The notes under the pieces: generated by a model
The model's input: only the letters and a program-made list of their open reading frames with translations
The model's database searches: none
What the model was told of the DNA's origin: nothing
Made by a program: the position numbers and the translations under genes
Origin: Verticillium longisporum
Taxonomy: Eukaryota; Ascomycota; Sordariomycetes; Glomerellales; Plectosphaerellaceae
Assembly: GCA_019188255.1 (NCBI GenBank)
Contig: JAETXT010000002.1
Location: 2,046,001-2,110,000, forward strand
DNA: 64,000 nt
Direction: 5' to 3'
Shown here: positions 11,379 to 21,280 of the stretch, piece by piece
Position numbering within the stretch: position 1 is the stretch's first letter
Layout of the letters: every line of letters begins with the position of its first letter

Positions 11379-12747
11379 TCAAGCACGTCTGGACCCCTCG
11401 CCTTCTGGTGCGTCTGCTGCACTCGCGCCGCCGTCTGCCTCCGCCATCTCGACGTCATCCTCATGGCCTTCTATCCTGAATGTGCCCTCGAGGTCGGACC
11501 ATTTATCTGGCGTAGGCGTCGATATCTCCTCATCCGAGTTCTCTCCGTTGTCCATGAGCAGCTCGGGACGGTCCATGACGGCCTGCCCTCCAGCAATGGC
11601 ACCCTTGCCCCTGCCACGTCCACGCGCATGCCATCTGACTCTGTTCTTGCGCCCGTCGGCCTTGGGTCGACCGCTCGGCAGCGGCTTTCTCCTCTTCCGC
11701 GCCCCTTCGTCGTCGTCGGCGGCGCCGTCGCCGCCACCGCGCCTGCCGGCCCCCTTCCAGCCGCCGCGGCGGACGCGCGGAATGGCAGACAGCCTGTCCC
11801 GGTAGGCGGGCGCCTGGGCGTAGACAGTCACATCGTCCTTCTCCTTCTTCTTGAGCTTGAGGGCCATGAGGTCCTCGAGGAAGCGCGTCTGGTTCTTGAG
11901 CTCACCAGTCTTGACGCCCCAGACGGGGGTGCGAATGCCGGGGCGCAGCTTGATGTCGCGGAAGCGGTCGGGGCCTTGGTCAGCGACGTGCTTGGGCGCG
12001 ACCTTCATCTCGGTCGTCGCCATGCGCGCCCAGCTGGCGGCGAGGAGGTCGACCTCGCCGGGCAGGGAGCGCAGGCACGGCAGGCGGCGGCCGCGGTGGT
12101 CGGGCGTCTGGTCGGCGAAGATGAGCTCCGTGCCGAGCACGCGGGACCAGGAGCCCTTGAAGATGCGGTTGCGGTAGCCGAAGAGGGGATGCTCGGTGTG
12201 GAGGTCGAGAATCTGGATCTCATCGACGGCGGGCTCTTCGTTTCCTGGGAAGGCGTCCTTGCCGGTGCCGCCGCCGTCGCCGTCATTGCCGGCTGCTTCG
12301 GGGTGCTGTTGGCTTGTACCTCCCTGGCCTCGTTCATCCTCAAGTTCTTCGTCTTCCTCATCGTCGTCTTCGGGTTCGGGCAGATCATCGTCCTTGTCTT
12401 CTTCGTCCGAATCGAGGCGGTGATGGGTCATGGCAGGTCGTTTGCGCTGGGAGGGTTGGGTCCAGCTCTTATGTTGGTGGCCGCCTCGAGTGGACGCGGG
12501 AATGGGTCGCCATCGGCGCGCAAACTGGGGGATGGATAGGTCGACCGTCATGTAGTATGTCTGAATGGACGTCAGCTCTTGCTTCAAAAAGGGCGCGGCT
12601 AGCGCTTCGTGCCTCTGTCTCGGTCGAGGAGTACTCGTACTCCCATTCGTCTTCGTCCTCAGCCTCCGGGGGTGGTTGTAGGACTAGTGGAGGAGGATCG
12701 GCCAAGGCACTGGCGGCCGCAACTGAAGTCGGGAATGCTGAAGACAT
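11379..12747 (-). CDS. TFIIIC triple-barrel domain protein (Tfc7/GTF3C6-like)
   Basis: There are two exons, 12747-12613 and 12560-11379, giving 438 residues. The 52-nt intron starts with GC rather than GT (GAG|GCACGA...GCTGAC...TTCAG) and joins TETE to TYYMTVDLS, the continuous 'EWEYEYSSTETETYYMTVDL' core of the family. Following an acidic linker (about 75-115), the triple-barrel domain continues with IQILDLHTEHPLFGYRNRIF, GTELIFAD and the LPGEVDLLAASWARM segment. The C-terminal third is basic and Gly/Arg-rich, then acidic. In yeast and human the homologous small subunit is part of RNA polymerase III factor TFIIIC, and a nuclear role is inferred. The family call rests on the triple-barrel motifs; the exact subunit name is less certain. 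Confidence 0.78.
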
Positions 12748-13172
12748 TCCGGAAGCCCTGTGAAGCCGGGTTCTGAATACTGTGATCCTCCAGTCCGGCG
12801 CTGGTCAATTGAATCGAGAGGAAACGGTGGAGGGGCGTGAGGTCGAGCTATTGTATGGTTGCAGAGGAGCAAGTGTCACTGGGGAGATTCCCGAGCTTGA
12901 CATTTGGGTCAGATAAGATAAGCAAGCAGTGCCCCTCCTCGAATGCCGACTGTGACTGACTGCCCCGCTATCGCAGCCAGCGTCAAATTTCCATCTCCAG
13001 CATCGAGAGACCTCCATCCGACACTGAGTCACATAACATACTATCCCATATATTACTCACGAGCCGACCGAGAAACTTGGAGCACCTGAACGATCATTCT
13101 TACCTCTCTCTCGACATATTGGCACAAGCCTCCCACCATCCATCCCTCGCCGTCCCTCCAAACACCTACACA
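12748..13172. promoter_or_regulatory. Divergent promoter, TFIIIC-like / HIS7
   Basis: A 425-bp bidirectional intergenic region. It holds a perfect TGAGTCA at 13025-13031, about 145 bp upstream of the HIS7 ATG, and a pyrimidine-rich HIS7 leader. Confidence 0.6.
13025..13031. promoter_or_regulatory. Gcn4/CPC1-type site TGAGTCA
   Basis: The heptamer is the consensus for Gcn4 and its filamentous-fungal counterpart CPC1/CpcA, which induces amino-acid biosynthesis genes on starvation. Its position upstream of a histidine gene fits this. A second copy lies in HIS7 intron 1 (about 13338-13344). Binding is inferred. Confidence 0.6.
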
Positions 13173-14900
13173 ATGCCGACCGTCCACCTATTGGACTATG
13201 TCGCTGGAAATGTGCGCAGTCTGGTGAATGCTATTGAGAAGGTCGGCTACCAAGTTGAGTGGATTCGCAAACCGGAAGATGTTCCTTCAGCAGAAGTATG
13301 TTTCTCTCTCCTCGCTTGCTCGCTTCCCCCCTTCTCTGAGTCATAACTGACGATGCGACTATCAGAAACTCATCCTTCCGGGCGTAGGCCACTTTGGTCA
13401 CTGCCTGTCCCAGCTTGGACAGGCGGGCTTCCTCCCCGCTATCAAAAAACACATCGAGTCCGGCAAGCCATTCATGGGCATCTGCGTCGGTCTGCAAGCC
13501 ATCTTCGAAGGATCTCTAGAGGACCCCGAGACTGCCGGCCTGGGCGTCATCAAGGCCACGCTCGACCGTTTTGATGATTCGACAAAGTCGGTCCCTCACA
13601 TCGGTTGGAACAGCGCCAACACTGGCGGCGCCGAGATGTACGGGCTCCGACCCGACTCCAAGTACTACTACGTTCACACGTACAAGTGCCCCTACAAGAG
13701 GGGGAGCTCGAAGCCGCAGGCTGGACGGTGGCTACGGGAACCTACGGCACGGAAACTTTTGTTGGCGCAGTGGCCAAGGACAACGTCTTTGCCACACAGT
13801 TCCACCCCGAAAAGAGCGGTGTCGCTGGTCTGCGCACCCTCAGTGCCTTCCTCACGGGTGAAGGTGCAAAGGCGCTCGCGTCCAGGCCGGCAGACCAAGC
13901 CGCGCTGCCCTCCGCGGCTGATCTCAGCTTCCAGGACGGCCTCACCCGCCGTATCATTGCCTGTCTCGATGTTCGTACCAACGACCAGGGTGACCTCGTC
14001 GTTACCAAGGGCGATCAGTATGACGTGCGCGAGAAGTCTGAGGGCGGCAACGTGCGCAACCTCGGCAAGCCGGTCGAGCTCGCTCGGCGCTACTACGAGC
14101 AGGGAGCTGACGAAGTGACGTTCCTCAACATCACCTCCTTCCGTGACATGCCCCTGGCCGACCTGCCCATGCTCGAGATTCTGCGACGCACGTCTGAGAC
14201 GGTCTTTGTGCCACTGACTGTCGGCGGCGGCATCCGCGACTCGGTCGACACAGACGGCACCAAGGTGTCGGCTCTCGAGATCGCCACCATGTACTTCAAG
14301 TCGGGCGCCGACAAGGTTTCAATCGGCTCCGACGCTGTCATGGCCGCCGAAGAGTACCACGCCGCCGGCCGCAAGCTCTTTGGCAACACGGCCATCGAGC
14401 AGATTGCAGGCGCCTACGGCAACCAGGCCGTCGTCGTGTCGGTGGACCCGAAGCGCGTCTACGTGCCCAAGCCGGACGCCACGCGCCACGCGACGCTCGA
14501 GACGAGCCAGCCGGGTCCCAAGGGTGAGGCCTACTGCTGGTACGCGTGTACCATCAAGGGCGGCCGCGAGACGCGCGACGTTGACGTCGTCGAGCTCGCG
14601 CAGGCCGTCGAGGCCATGGGCGCCGGCGAGCTGCTGCTCAACTGCATCGACCGCGACGGCACCAACTCGGGCTTTGAGCTTGAGCTCATTGCCCAGGTCA
14701 AGGACGCCGTGCGCATTCCCGTCATCGCCTCGAGCGGTGCCGGCCACCCCATGCACTTTGAAGAGGTCTTTGAGAAGACGCGCACCGACGCCGCGCTGGG
14801 CGCTGGTATCTTCCACCGCGAGGAGTACACGGTGAAGCAGGTCAAGGACTTCCTCGCCGACAAGGGGCTCAAAGTGCGCCAGTTTGAAGGCGACCTGTAG
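13173..14900 (+). CDS. HIS7: Imidazole glycerol phosphate synthase HisHF, frame broken once
   Basis: Exons are 13173-13295 and 13366-14900; the 70-nt intron (GTATGT...ATCAG) joins AE to [11 protein letters not shown]. The bifunctional enzyme makes imidazole-glycerol phosphate and AICAR in histidine synthesis. The N-terminal glutaminase half has the nucleophile loop (GICVGLQ) and the FHPEKSG His/Glu pair. The C-terminal cyclase half starts at RIIACLDVR and includes TVGGGIRD and ASSGAGHP. The frame that reads VHTYKCPYK stops matching at 13696-13704, and the next frame resumes [15 protein letters not shown]. One missing base next to the G5 run restores a 552-residue protein of normal length. Both halves are otherwise perfectly conserved, so an assembly or base-calling error is likelier than a null allele. 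Confidence 0.93.
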
Positions 14901-15534
14901 AGTGGGTGGGATGCGGGGCCCATGTCACTGCGTGGGAAGGGGGGTTCATAAAATTTTAGAGTTCAAGATCGTGGCGGGATGGATAGTTTTACTTTGATTT
15001 AGCCTGGAGTTATGTGACATTGAGACTTGCCGCGTCGCGGCAAGTACAGAACATGCATGACAAGAACATTCTTTCGTGAAAGGAAAAAAAAAAGGTAATT
15101 CCAACGTTCAGTAAGATCCTACTCCATTGCAGACTGTGACGCCATTGAAAGAGAAAACAAAAATCCGTATAGGAAGACTGAGCACTTCAACTCCTCAAAC
15201 GATGAAAACGAAACGAAGTACCAGTGTGTAAAAAGCCTTCCGATCACAGCCGGGGAGAGCGTACCCAAAGCAGCCAAGAACAATTCTGTTGTTGCGAACA
15301 AGTCTGCTGTGGATGATGGCCTCTTGCGAGCATCTGCGAGGTCTGAAGACGGAGCTTTCAAAACTAAAATGACGAGAAAGGGGGATGGGGGGAGGGAGAA
15401 GCAAGATGGGGGAGGAGGTGAAGAAGAAGGGTCGAGGAGCATAAGGTGAGGAGGAGGATATAGGCCGTTAAAGACGTGGGACGTCAGGAGCAGAACGCCA
15501 ACATGGGAAGAGGGAGAAACGAAGAGTAAGAACT
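14901..15534. other. Convergent 3' region, HIS7 / antizyme
   Basis: A 634-bp spacer between convergent genes, presumably the two 3' UTRs. It has an A-run near 15085-15093. The minus-strand open frame here (15119-15562) is a low-complexity Ser/Leu/Pro reading and overlaps the antizyme stop, so it is not counted as a gene. Confidence 0.4.
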
Positions 15535-16528
15535 CTACAGCTCCATGCCCATGAAGAGCCATTCCTTGCTCGTGACGTCGAGGTCCTTGGCCCAGTTGTC
15601 GAGTGTTGTCAGCTCAAAGCCGACCCACTGGAGACTCTTCATGAGACCCTTTGCATCGCGCTCTTCGATGCGGCGGTCGAGGCAGACCACCAGGTGCTGG
15701 CATTCGAGCGGCGTGTCGGCCAACTCGATGAGAGCCATGAGGCTGGGACAGGGTGTTAGCCATGCTTTCTAGTACGATTTCGAGGAATACGGTCCAAGGC
15801 GTGTCGACCGCATGGTCCAGGCAACAAGGGGATGGAAAACGTACGCTTTCTTCAAGTCGACACCGACAACGTTGCCATCGAAGAAGACGAACAGGGACCT
15901 CTCGAGGCCGTCGTCTCCCACAAAGGCGCGGAAGCTGGCGCCGCCGGCAAAGTCCCAGATCTCGAGCCAGGCCGTGACGACCGTGCCGGAGCCGGCAACG
16001 TCGTCGTGGCGCTGGACCCCGTGCTGCGCTTGGGCGGCAGCGAAGCCGTCCCTGCCGCCAAAGTAGCTGGCGTCCGGGTTGTCGTTGGGCGGCGTCGGTA
16101 GCAGCGCGTGAACACCCATCAGGCCCGAGGCTTTCGGATCCGCGTTCCGCTCACCCTGGAACACGGCCGACATGCGCTCGCAAAAGAATCTCTCACATTC
16201 TTCCCTGATTGAAAGTGCTGCCCCCCTCGTCGGGACCTCTTGCTGCTGCTGCTGGCGCTGCCGCGCTTCCTGGTCTTGGGCAGCAGGGCCAGCTCGTTCG
16301 AGGCCGTAATGGCGGCGAGGGGGGCTTGAGGGCGGGGATGGTATTCCTGAGGAGGGGACCTCAGGAATACCACTCTGCCCCGGTAGCCCCGGTAGTGCAG
16401 TAGTGGAGGCCCTTGAGGAGGCCGGCGGTGTCGACAATGTAGCAGCTGGCAAGGACGTTGGCCTGACGGACAACGACCTCGCCATGATTACTACTGGATT
16501 GATTATTGTTGTTTTTCATGGGCGACAT
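15535..16528 (-). CDS. OAZ1: Ornithine decarboxylase antizyme with +1 programmed frameshift
   Basis: Antizyme binds ornithine decarboxylase, blocks it, sends it to the proteasome and reduces polyamine uptake. Here ORF1 is 55 codons (16528-16364, MSPMKNNNN... to TGATGAEWYS) and ends at UGA (16363-16361). ORF2 lies in the +1 frame: skipping the U of UGA after UCC gives S-EVPSSGIPSPP and continues open to 15845. A 102-nt intron (15844-15743, GTACGT...CTAAC...CCCAG) joins DLKKA to LMALIELADTPLEC, and the last exon ends WLFMGMEL at 15535. The product would be 296 residues with a Gln run (RQRQQQQQ) in the middle. The C-terminal signature (CQHLVVCLDR, LMKSLQWVGFELTTLDNW) is diagnostic of antizyme. 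Start 16528 is preferred because of its CCAAAATG context. Confidence 0.95.
16339..16372 (-). repeat. Perfect 14-bp inverted repeat enclosing the antizyme shift site
   Basis: The arms are TGGTATTCCTGAGG (mRNA 5' arm, 16372-16359) and its exact complement (16352-16339), separated by a 6-nt loop (UCCCCU). The 5' arm contains UGG-UAU-UCC-UGA itself. A hairpin of 14 uninterrupted pairs would sequester the slip codon until a ribosome opens it. Confidence 0.92.
16361..16366 (-). promoter_or_regulatory. +1 ribosomal recoding site UCC-UGA
   Basis: On the mRNA strand the sequence is UGG-UAU-UCC-UGA-G. The UCC-UGA core and the preceding UGG-UNN are the known antizyme shift context. In this family polyamines promote reading of the +1 frame, so the site is the polyamine sensor of the gene. 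Confidence 0.93.
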
Positions 16529-17687
16529 TTTGGCGGTGGGTTTCCTGGGGGTCAAGTTCTTAAAAATTGTCTGGTGGGTTTGGTGGGCGAGAGGATTCCC
16601 GAAGGACGGCGGAAAGAGCTGGCGAAATGGGGTTTGGTGGTTGATTGCAATTGTCTTGAGGTAGTTGCGTCTGTTGATCAGATCAAACAGAGAGGGCGAG
16701 TAGCTGGTGGGCTGGCGGGCGGCGAAACGTTGGGAGTGCTGGCGAATCTGGACGAGGTGAGGAGACGGAGAGGTGGACGGGCGGACGGCGGAGAGGGGAC
16801 ACAAATAGAGGAAAAAGGTGTTCAGAAGTGGTGGACCGGCGGCGTTACACCATGGGACGGATCAGGTTAGGCTGCCAAAACCACGGTGCATGCAGCTGAC
16901 CTGTCTCCACCCCGCTGCGGCACTGCGGGGTTGCGGTCAGTGTTGGTGTCGGTGTGGCCACTGAAGGACCCCTGCGGCCAGGCCTGACACCTGTGCATGG
17001 CGCCAAATGTGCCACTCAGAGCCCCCAGAGGTACTTGCCTACCTCACGTACCTACCTGCCTAACATGCGATCGAGCCGTGCCAAGCCAAGGCATTCAGGT
17101 ATTCATCTGCCAACCGCGAAGCCTGGGACGGACAGTCGGACAGTGGGACTCCGGATCAGGGTCAGACCGCCTGAGGTAAGTAGGCCACCATGAATCCTCG
17201 GTTTCGTTCCCTCTCTGCCGCCTTCTCGCAGGTTCTGGCTGTGGAGGAGGTGGCACAGAATCGGATTGGCCGGAGGATGAATTAAGGCTGCCCGTCATCC
17301 TGACCTTGGGCGTCGTTACGTACCTACCTACTTATTAGGTACGTATGTATGTAGGTAATTGTCACGGCTCTATTATTCGGAACACACCACTATGACTGAA
17401 ACACAAGGCATCAAAATCTTGGCTCCTATTCTTCCATTCGCTGCCGCCTCCAGGCTCATTGTCATCTGTTCCCCATCCTTGCTCATAGGGACTTCCCTGA
17501 TCATTACCGTCTAGTATACCAGATTGTACAACGGCAACCTTTTTCTTTGCCTTGGTCGTACCACCAACGTGGCACTCTCCTCCCTCTCTCTATCTAATAA
17601 TAAATGAAAAGCCAATGCTCCAAAGCCTCGTACACAACGCACATGCCATGCCACTCTGCAGAAACAGATCCGTAAGTAGACACCTCA
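16529..17687. other. Upstream region of antizyme and 3' region of SDH5
   Basis: A 1.16-kb stretch between two minus-strand genes. The first 350 bases upstream of the antizyme ATG keep an open frame in phase with ORF1 (to 16804) but read as low-complexity leader. Short palindromic runs of the GTACCTACCTA type occur near 17320-17360. No gene was recognised. Confidence 0.4.
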
Positions 17688-18531
17688 TCAAGGCTTGCGG
17701 GCCTCGACGTTGAACAGCGGCGGCATGAAAGCCATGCCCTTGCCACCGGCCCGCCTCGCGCGGACGTGCGCCCGCAGCATGTCGAGAATCTCGCTGCCCT
17801 TCCAGCGCGCCGGCACGGGGCGGTACGCGGGCTTGAAAGTGCCCACCGTCTGCGCCCACTCGCCCGTGCCCTGCTCGCGCACCTGGACGTCCTCGGCGGG
17901 CTTGGGCGTGTCGGCGTGGCCGTTGTTGCCGGCGTCGATGGTCTTGGCGGCGCCCGGGTTGACGCCGCGGTAGGACTCGCCGCCGGCGACCGTGGCGCTG
18001 TCGAGGTCCTTGTTTTTGTTCGTGGACGACGAAGGGCGCAGCTTTGTGGGCGTCGTGTCGGGACCGGGCGACTCGTCCTGCGTGGCCCAGTAGTAAATGT
18101 CCCAGTCGTTCTCGTCGAGGAAGAGGTCGTACTGCTGCATCTGGGCGTGGCTCATGGTCGGCAGATGCGTGTCGGCAAAGGTCGAGAGGAGCAGGTCAGA
18201 CTCGAGGGTTCCGCGCTTGCGGCACTGGTCTGGAGGGGGTCGTCTCTGTAAGCATTTGCTGGTCTGCGAGAGGGAGAGGGAGAGGAAAGGCATTGAACGT
18301 ACAGAGAAGCCGCGCTCGCATGGTGGTCGCATCCTCGCCCGTGCGGCGCAGAGGCTCAATCTTAAACTTGGCGCCCTGGAGCTCGCCGACTTCAAGATCG
18401 TGCTGGATCTGGGAGTCGATCTGGATGGGGTCGGGTTTGGAGGCAAAGGTGCGCAGGACGGCTGGAGCCACGGGCCGAAGGAGGCTCGGTCGGCAGACGG
18501 GCCTGGCTAGACTGCGCATGAGTGAGGCCAT
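17688..18531 (-). CDS. SDH5: Succinate dehydrogenase assembly factor 2
   Basis: Exons 18531-18303 and 18229-17688 give 256 residues; the 73-nt intron (GTACGT...TCCAG) joins RARLL to [12 protein letters not shown]. The N-terminus ([20 protein letters not shown]) is an Arg/Ser-rich, acid-free mitochondrial presequence. The core [28 protein letters not shown], then [18 protein letters not shown], is the SDHAF2/EMI5 fold. Sdh5 binds the flavoprotein subunit of complex II in the matrix and helps covalent FAD attachment. A roughly 100-residue Lys/Pro-rich C-terminal extension ending in [14 protein letters not shown] is typical of Pezizomycotina homologues. Confidence 0.93.
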
Positions 18532-19889
18532 TGTGTGCTTTGTTTTTCTGTCGTGTTTCCTGGGGTGGCGGTGGGCGTGGTGATGCGGGAGAGTTTCAAT
18601 TCAAACGAAGGGGACCAGATTCGCAGAAACCATCATGACGCCGTAATGCACCGGCAGGTGGCGCTTTCTCTTTTCGACCGAGGTCCTGGATGATATGTTA
18701 TGCAGCATCTGATTGGACAAGATGAGAAACCGTCAGCATCGGAGGCTGTTATTGTACCTAAGGTACCTAGGTAGGTATGTGCACCTGGCATCTGGCAGCT
18801 CACAGCTGGCAGACGCTTCCTTGATCTTCAATTGCTCACTACCCATCCTTGCCATCCTCTACCTCTTTTCGCCAACTCAGCGTCAAGTCTCATGGGTGGG
18901 TACAAGTGCGTAGCCGGCCGGCAGATTGACAGGCGTTTACTGTTTGTCGTTGGACCAACCCTTGACCTCCTGCAGCAATTGGGCAGCCATACTGTCACGT
19001 TGAGCTTCACCGAATGCACGACAGCGGCAGCACGGAAGCCAAGTGGCGAGGTGCAGCTGCGTCCCCTCCCCTCCATGACCCATGAATCATGCGTCGCAGA
19101 GCCAAATGGGCCATGACCTTGGTTTGACGTTATCAGCCATTGATAAGGCGTTTTCGACTTGGCGTCTGTTCAGCATGGGATTGTACTCACTGACTCTGGA
19201 CATGTGCCCGACTCGACCCCTCATCACCTCATGCCTGTGCATGTCACTGCAGGTAACGCCCATGGCATTCCACCCAACACATAAAAATAATGCACCTTAA
19301 CGCAGTCAGTTTGACGACAGTTATGAAAAGGAACAGCAAAGAGTCTTGGCTGGCATGACAAGGCAGCGGTGAGACCAGAGACTTTCACCGAAACATCACC
19401 GAGCACCGAGCGGCGTGCGTCGGATGCGGGGTGACTGAAGGCAACCCCAACCTTATGGCTGTCGATCAGGCGCTGACACACTGCCCCATGTCTCTCCCTC
19501 CCGCCGCCGCCAGTCTTCCGGCCCTGTTTCGCTCGGTCTTGGACGGTACTCCAAACCGTACCACGTCGGATGCGTCCTCACTACCGACCGGCTTATGCCA
19601 CCATCGAGACAACCAACCATCGTTCAACATCCCTCTAGCCTTGCCAACAAGCGTGACCTCCCCTGTGACTGGTGACCGACAGGTGGTAGTAGCATGGCGG
19701 TCTCTCCTCCTTCATACCCCATGCTCACCACCGCCGCACCGCATTCGATACCCTTGCTATGTGAAGCCTGGCAGCTGTGGCCTCCAGCACAGAGCGAAGC
19801 AAAGAAAGAAAGAAAGAAAGACCAAAAAAATCCCCGTAGCAATAAGCAATTCATTTATCCCCATCCTTTCTTCTCGTCGTTGATAGAAC
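18532..19889. promoter_or_regulatory. Divergent intergenic region, SDH5 / Yippee-like
   Basis: A 1.36-kb region with no credible gene. It includes a short palindromic GGTACCTAGGTAGG tract near 18755-18780 and a (GAAA)n microsatellite at about 19798-19820, just upstream of the Yippee-like ATG. Confidence 0.4.
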
Positions 19890-20780
19890 ATGGCCCCCTC
19901 CTCCTCCAAATCGCCCGACCTCAAACCTCTGTTCCCCTCCTATCTCCTTCCCGCATTCAAGCTGCCCTTTACCCGCCGTCCTCGCCAGCCGAGCACATCC
20001 AACACCTCCGACGTCCCCTCGCTCAGCAGCTCGCCAACGTCCTCCGCCCCAAGCTCGGCAGCCGGCTCGCCCCCATCCTCGCTGCCCGAGCGCTTCGGCC
20101 CCAGCAACAGCATCAGCAGCCCTGCCGCCAGCAGCACAGCGAGGCGCCTCTCCCGCACAAACCCCGACACCCTCCGCTGCTCCACCTGCGCATCCGACAT
20201 TGCCTTTGCCGCCCAGATCGTCAGCAAGGGTTTCACGGGCCGCTACGGCCGCGCCTACCTCGTCGCGCCCCCGAGCCCCGCGGCCCCGTCCCTGTCCTGC
20301 TCCGCCCCGCCGGCTTCGACCCCTGTCCGTGACCTCCTCAACGTCCGCGTCGGCCGCTCGGAGAACCGCCAGCTCGTCACGGGCTGGCACGTCGTCGCCG
20401 ACATCACCTGCGCCGTGTGCCACGCCAAGCTCGGCTGGAAGTACGTCGACGCCCGCGAGGAGGCGCAGAAGTACAAGGTCGGCAAGTTCATCCTCGAGAC
20501 GGAGCGCGTCATCGGCTTCAAACGCTGGGAGGACGTGCATGACAACGTTGACGCTGTCGTCGGGGACGGGGTGCTTGAGGGGCCTGCGTCCCGGCCTCGG
20601 GGCACGAGTGCTGATGGCGACAATGACGACGACGACGACGAGCAGAAGAAGGGCGTGAACCCGGATGAGGTCGTTTTCGACTCGGACGATGAGGATGAGT
20701 GCGAGGATATCTTTGCCGGCACGTGGGATCCTGTTGTTGTGGCCAAGAGGAGGGGCCGCAAGGCATCCGCTGGCAAGTGA
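19890..20780 (+). CDS. Yippee-like zinc-binding protein
   Basis: This is a single-exon gene of 296 codons. A Ser/Pro-rich N-terminus (1-90) precedes the Yippee fold. One CxxC pair lies at 97/100 (LRCSTCASDIAF) and the second at 174/177 (CAVCHAKLGWKYV), with the RVG...RQLVTGWHVVADI strand between them and KFILETERVIGF after. The Yippee domain carries a roughly 25-residue Pro/Ala/Ser insertion (125-148). The C-terminal 75 residues are acidic (DNDDDDDEQK, DSDDEDECED) and end in a basic RRGRKASAGK. Yippee/Moh1 proteins are small Zn-binding eukaryotic proteins; yeast Moh1 is linked to survival in stationary phase and human YPEL5 to the CTLH E3 ligase. The molecular role here is unknown. Confidence 0.88.
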   Translation: MAPSSSKSPDLKPLFPSYLLPAFKLPFTRRPRQPSTSNTSDVPSLSSSPTSSAPSSAAGSPPSSLPERFGPSNSISSPAASSTARRLSRTNPDTLRCSTCASDIAFAAQIVSKGFTGRYGRAYLVAPPSPAAPSLSCSAPPASTPVRDLLNVRVGRSENRQLVTGWHVVADITCAVCHAKLGWKYVDAREEAQKYKVGKFILETERVIGFKRWEDVHDNVDAVVGDGVLEGPASRPRGTSADGDNDDDDDEQKKGVNPDEVVFDSDDEDECEDIFAGTWDPVVVAKRRGRKASAGK

Positions 20781-21280
20781 GCCCATCAGCTTGATTTTCC
20801 GTGACGGATAATAACGACGGAGGCACGAAATGGCTGTGATACGCTGCTCTTTTTTCATTTTTTATTTTTTTATTTTTTCATACATGGCGTTGGGATTTAC
20901 GAATCGGACACGAGGGGACATGACATGACGGAATACCACAAGGTGACGACCCAAGGAACGGCCCAGACGTCCTTTGATACCCCTCTAGGATAGCCTTAGG
21001 GATGGCACGACGCCAGCCTGGCGCATGCCAGCTTACGATAATCATTTAATCATCTCATGAATCATGGGTTCGTGCTGTCGGGGGATCCGCATGAAGAGAG
21101 CACGACATTTTCTCGTCGGCCCTGATCATCATCAATAAACGCGGCAGAGGAACCATCACCTTTATCACCCGACAGAAAAAAGAGCAGTCCAACCAATGTT
21201 TTATTGTGGCTGAATGTAATGTACAGTTGCTGTCCGTTATTTGGTATCATCAGTGAACAGCATCACGTCACATCAACCTC
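20781..21280. other. Convergent 3' region, Yippee-like / DUG1
   Basis: A 500-bp spacer between convergent genes with a T-rich tract at about 20851-20880. No gene was seen. Confidence 0.4.

Noticed and set aside
11340..12539. 399-codon plus frame opposite the TFIIIC-like gene
   Set aside because: No family match and it runs across the minus-strand gene whose motifs are clear.
13696..13704. Programmed frameshift as explanation for the HIS7 break
   Set aside because: No stop-codon slip site or known precedent in HisHF; the same type of one-base loss occurs in unrelated neighbours.
16529..16804. Upstream extension of antizyme ORF1
   Set aside because: The frame is open but low-complexity, and the start at 16528 has a good context and gives a normal ORF1 length.
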